Positions 21,343-21,473 of a stretch of 21,473 bases of DNA are shown here, in pieces. Each line of letters starts with the position of its first letter. Position 1 is the first letter of the stretch. Both the position numbers and the translations under genes were made by a program. Origin of the DNA: JBMYTN01 sp049604415 (GTDB lineage: Bacteria > Pseudomonadota > Alphaproteobacteria > Rhodospirillales > Rhodospirillaceae); contig JBMYTN010000059.1 of assembly GCA_049604415.1 (NCBI GenBank), positions 1-21,473 on the forward strand. The letters are read 5' to 3'. The notes under the pieces were generated by a model that saw only the letters and a program-made list of their open reading frames with translations, was not told the origin of the DNA and searched no databases.

Positions 21343-21360
21343 ACCTCGTTTCACCAATGA

Positions 21361-21390
21361 AAAACGGCGGCTTCAGTGAGCCGCCGTTTT
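21361..21390 (+). terminator. Intrinsic terminator of hpnH
   Basis: A perfect 12-bp stem AAAACGGCGGCT (21361-21372) pairs with 21379-21390 around a 6-nt loop, ending in TTTT on the plus strand. The A-tract on the left arm could also terminate minus-strand transcription arriving from outside the window. It lies 18 bp after the hpnH stop. Nothing is recognised in 21391-21473. Confidence 0.9.
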
Positions 21391-21473
21391 CTTGCGTGTG
21401 GCGTTGGGTTTAGAAAATGTGTGATGTGACGGTAATAACCTGACAGTTTACGCCACACCTTCCCCCGGCATGC

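Overview
The window reads as GC-rich alphaproteobacterial chromosome, most likely a Rhodospirillales-type hopanoid producer. This rests on gene content (a hopanoid locus hpnM/hpnN/hpnA/hpnH with ispH and an mlaA-like gene, a two-subunit propionyl-CoA carboxylase, a Tct/Bug transporter) and on protein similarity recognised by eye, not on a database search.

Region 1 (1-8564) looks like an accessory catabolic island. On the minus strand runs tctC-tctB-tctA-dadA-cytochrome c: a three-part carboxylate transporter, a D-amino-acid-dehydrogenase-like flavoprotein and a membrane-anchored c-type cytochrome. Divergent from it, on the plus strand, a DUF442/TIGR01244 phosphatase-like protein is translationally coupled (ATGA) to a thiamine-diphosphate enzyme of the acetolactate synthase/2-oxoacid decarboxylase superfamily. 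A plausible but untested route is: uptake of an organic or amino acid, FAD-dependent oxidation to a 2-oxo acid with electrons passed toward cytochrome c, then ThDP-dependent decarboxylation or carboligation. A convergent gene (7835-8125) encodes a small secreted protein whose C-terminus has the six-cysteine spacing CX6CX5CCX3CX6C, that of inhibitor-cystine-knot (knottin) peptides. The island is bracketed by two same-orientation copies of a short repeat (1-210, cut by the window edge, and about 8291-8564). The second copy has about 32-bp imperfect terminal inverted repeats and no convincing ORF, like a MITE.

Region 2 (8612-12605, minus strand) is a pccB-pccA operon for propionyl-CoA (acetyl-CoA) carboxylase. 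It has a candidate promoter about 250 bp upstream of pccB, with a perfect 16-bp palindrome inside the -35/-10 spacer and a structured leader of about 240 nt.

Region 3 (12759-21390) is a hopanoid synthesis and trafficking locus: mlaA-like lipoprotein (minus), hpnM (plus), hpnN and hpnA (minus, overlapping by 4 nt), then ispH and hpnH (plus). IspH supplies isoprenoid precursors, HpnH starts hopanoid side-chain extension, HpnA is a sugar-nucleotide/hopanoid-modifying SDR, HpnN is the RND hopanoid transporter, and HpnM (MlaC family) and MlaA are candidate periplasmic and outer-membrane partners. Hairpins that look like intrinsic terminators close most transcription units. No tRNA, rRNA, CRISPR array or intact transposase was seen.
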